A stretch of DNA of 64,000 nucleotides from positions 9,755 through 73,754 of the forward strand of contig JAFXPV010000023.1 in NCBI GenBank assembly GCA_017527625.1, read 5' to 3'. Positions within the stretch are counted from its first letter, which is position 1. Every line of letters starts with the position of its first letter. Below the pieces are notes generated by a model. It was not told the DNA's origin. It made no database searches and saw only the letters and a list, made by a program, of their open reading frames with translations. A program made the position numbers and the translations under genes. Source of the stretch: Bacteroidales bacterium (lineage in GTDB: Bacteria; Bacteroidota; Bacteroidia; Bacteroidales; UBA932). Positions 62,924 through 64,000 of this stretch are shown here, in pieces.

Positions 62924-62931
62924 TACCTTTG
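62924..62931 (+). promoter_or_regulatory. -7 box (TACCTTTG) of tRNA-Leu
   Basis: TACCTTTG ends 11 bases before the tRNA 5' end. Confidence 0.65.
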
Positions 62932-62942
62932 TCCCCACAGAC

Positions 62943-63243
62943 GCCTTGGTGGTGGAATGGTAGACACGAGGGACTTAGACAAAATTGAGTGCACTCTCTG
63001 AAAAAGAGAGATGTAGAATGTCGTAAATTCAAGGAAACCTTAACGGGTCATGCCGATGGTAATCTTGAGCCAAGCCTCCTACGGGAGGAAGGTGCAGAGA
63101 CTAGACACGACACACCTAAAGATCTCAGATCCATGGTGAAGGAATAGTCCGGACCACAAACAGAGACTGGTGGCGAAAGCCATAGTGGCAAGAAAATCCC
63201 TTGGGCAGTAATGTCCGTGCGGGTTCGAGTCCCGCCCGAGGCA
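62943..63243 (+). tRNA. tRNA-Leu(UAA) interrupted by a group I intron
   Basis: 5' exon 62943-62976, 3' exon 63193-63243; spliced length 85. Acceptor GCCTTGG pairs with CCGAGGC (63236-63242), discriminator A at 63243, CCA not encoded. D arm GTG/CAC with GGTAGA loop. Anticodon stem AGGGA/TCCCT; loop C-T-T-A-A-A-A, giving anticodon TAA once the intron after T34 is removed. Long variable arm GGGCA/TGTCC, and T arm GCGGG-TTCGAGT-CCCGC, all as expected for a class II leucine tRNA. Confidence 0.95.
62977..63192 (+). ncRNA. group I intron (IC3-like) in the tRNA-Leu(UAA) anticodon loop
   Basis: 216 bases, no ORF inside. Inserted after U34, the same site as the cyanobacterial/plastid tRNA-Leu intron. 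P1: exon ACTT (62973-62976) pairs with guide GAGT (62987-62990), leaving the required U-G at the 5' splice site. P7: GACTA (63099-63103) pairs with TAGTC (63145-63149). P6-like CCTCC/GGAGG at 63075-63088, and a GAAA-capped TGGC/GCCA hairpin at 63171-63182. The core strings AATTCAAGGAAACCT, CTTGAGCCAAGCC and GTGCAGAGACTA match the cyanobacterial intron closely. The last base is the omega G (63192). Confidence 0.92.
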
Positions 63244-63427
63244 CACAAAAAGCATCGCTTGCGGCGATGCTTTTTTGTGTGCCCTTGGCACTATAATGAT
63301 TGAGGGGGGCGGACCCCCTCAAACTCCCCTGGGTCGGCCTTCGGCCTTCAATGAAGTCCATGACCTTGCTGATGGCTTTCTTTTCCTCTTCGGAAAACTC
63401 CCTTATCTGCTCTGCGGCAGCGGCCAT
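63125..63427 (-). CDS. doubtful small ORF running antisense into tRNA-Leu
   Basis: 100 residues from ATG 63427, which overlaps the upstream stop (TAATG). Only the first 30 residues look protein-like (EQIREFSEEEKKAISKVMDF, then IEGRRP). The remainder is read antisense through the terminator, the tRNA 3' exon and part of the intron, and includes the well-known spurious tRNA-antisense peptide type. The true protein, if any, may have lost its stop. Confidence 0.3.
   Translation of the reverse strand: MAAAAEQIREFSEEEKKAISKVMDFIEGRRPTQGSLRGSAPLNHYSAKGTQKSIAASDAFCVPRAGLEPARTLLPKGFSCHYGFRHQSLFVVRTIPSPWI
63241..63282 (+). terminator. long hairpin terminator of tRNA-Leu
   Basis: GCACACAAAAAGCATCGC (63241-63258) pairs with the mirrored arm ending at 63282 around a short TTGC-type loop; the right arm has six T. 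The left arm shares its first three bases with the tRNA 3' end. Confidence 0.8.
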
Positions 63428-64000
63428 TATTCTTCCTTTCGCTTCAGGTAACGCACGACGCCATCGGACTCGGTCCATTCCATTTTGTCGTGGGAAGAGT
63501 CCATGCTGGCTTTGACAGTTCGTTTTTCCCCTTTGTCTGCCATTTCCTTGATTCTTTCTATGGATTGCTCCCGATACCTGTTTACCCAGGCGTCCAGGCT
63601 GTCCTGCATGTTCTCTTCCGGCACCATACCGCTGGGGTCAACAGTCATATCTGCCGTATTGTAGTCGGGGGTCAAAACCAGCGAATCACCCTGGAAAGCC
63701 CATTCGCCACTATAGGAGAGCGTCATCTTCAGCTTGCCGGCAAAGAATCTCATCTGTCTGAAAGAAGATGCATAGTCAACGGAAACATCATACCTGTGGT
63801 CTCCGTGGAAGTCATATTCGTTGGTTTGTTCCCCAATGGTCAAGACCCAATGGCCCAGCAGTTTGGACTTGGTCAAGGGGACACCCTTTTTATTGATATT
63901 GTTGACATAGTCTTCCAGTTCCTGGTCCGTGAGGCCCATCAGGAACTTGTTCTCATCATTCAACCCGGTCCAATAGTCAATCAGTTGCGTCAGATAGTCC
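63427..64000 (-). CDS. hypothetical protein, 5' partial at the right edge
   Basis: The frame is open to the window edge; the first displayed codon (TTG at 63963) is internal, with DYLTQLIDYWTGLNDENK reading across it. At least 191 residues. A lipocalin/META-like beta section (LLGHWVLTIGEQTNEYDFHG, LSYSGEWAFQGDSLVL) is followed by a helical, charged C-terminus (YREQSIERIKEMADKGEKRT). I do not recognise the family; similar ligand-binding-like hypothetical proteins occur in gut Bacteroidales. Confidence 0.7.
   Translation of the reverse strand, partial: DYLTQLIDYWTGLNDENKFLMGLTDQELEDYVNNINKKGVPLTKSKLLGHWVLTIGEQTNEYDFHGDHRYDVSVDYASSFRQMRFFAGKLKMTLSYSGEWAFQGDSLVLTPDYNTADMTVDPSGMVPEENMQDSLDAWVNRYREQSIERIKEMADKGEKRTVKASMDSSHDKMEWTESDGVVRYLKRKEE

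Overview
The window reads as chromosomal DNA of a fairly GC-rich member of the Bacteroidales (phylum Bacteroidota), probably a gut or rumen polysaccharide degrader. The evidence is Bacteroidota-type promoters (TTTG, about 19 bases, then TAnnTTTG) ahead of many genes; BACON-domain lipoproteins; a TonB-dependent receptor with a carboxypeptidase-like N-terminal domain; a fimbrillin-like lipoprotein; TPR-containing membrane histidine kinases; and a C10 (streptopain-like) protease. Family or genus cannot be fixed from this sequence alone.

Layout. 1-9.9 kb: an S9 peptidase cut by the left edge, an alpha-2-macroglobulin-like giant, then murA (minus) divergent from dusB-lpxK. 9.85-11.4 kb: a GH51 arabinofuranosidase lipoprotein. 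11.5-14.5 kb: rplM-rpsI, then rpsB-tsf behind a structured leader, closed by a strong terminator. 14.6-19.9 kb: a CE1-like esterase, comF divergent from cdaA-mutS2. 19.86-26.1 kb: a low-GC accessory block. Its first 4.7 kb carries a C10 protease operon and a divergent TPR/HTH regulator and lies between two copies of the last 58 bases of mutS2. Next to it is a three-gene overlapping operon that looks like a toxin-antitoxin-chaperone (MqsR-like, MqsA-like, SecB-like) system. 26.2-29 kb: metK, two small BACON-type lipoproteins and a metallo-hydrolase. 29.1-36.2 kb: an Oar-like TonB receptor, an OB-fold/BACON lipoprotein and a fimbrillin-like lipoprotein. 36.2-41.6 kb: a five-gene overlapping signal-transduction operon: a TPR histidine kinase, a kinase-less paralogue of its sensor, a single-domain response regulator, a second TPR membrane protein and a small membrane protein. 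41.7-47.7 kb: a secreted nuclease lipoprotein, mannose-1-phosphate guanylyltransferase, pheS and a carboxylesterase. 47.7-56.8 kb: a carbohydrate block (two sialate-O-acetylesterase-like proteins, two GH43 enzymes, a CE1-like esterase, a nucleoside-hydrolase-like lipoprotein) in which a 107-bp repeat occurs three times. 57-64 kb: tRNA-Gly(GCC), a propeller/barrel surface protein, pfkA, an OmpA/TPR protein, a tRNA-Leu(UAA) gene interrupted by a 216-nt group I intron, and a partial hypothetical gene.

How the parts work together. The GH51, GH43, CE1 and SGNH enzymes would remove arabinosyl and acyl decorations from arabinoxylan or pectin-like glycans; no SusC/SusD pair is present, so this is not a complete canonical PUL. 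Best candidates for less-described biology are the group I intron in tRNA-Leu, the toxin-antitoxin-chaperone-like operon beside the mutS2-tail scar, the 107-bp repeat with mutually exclusive pairings, and the histidine kinase with a kinase-less partner.
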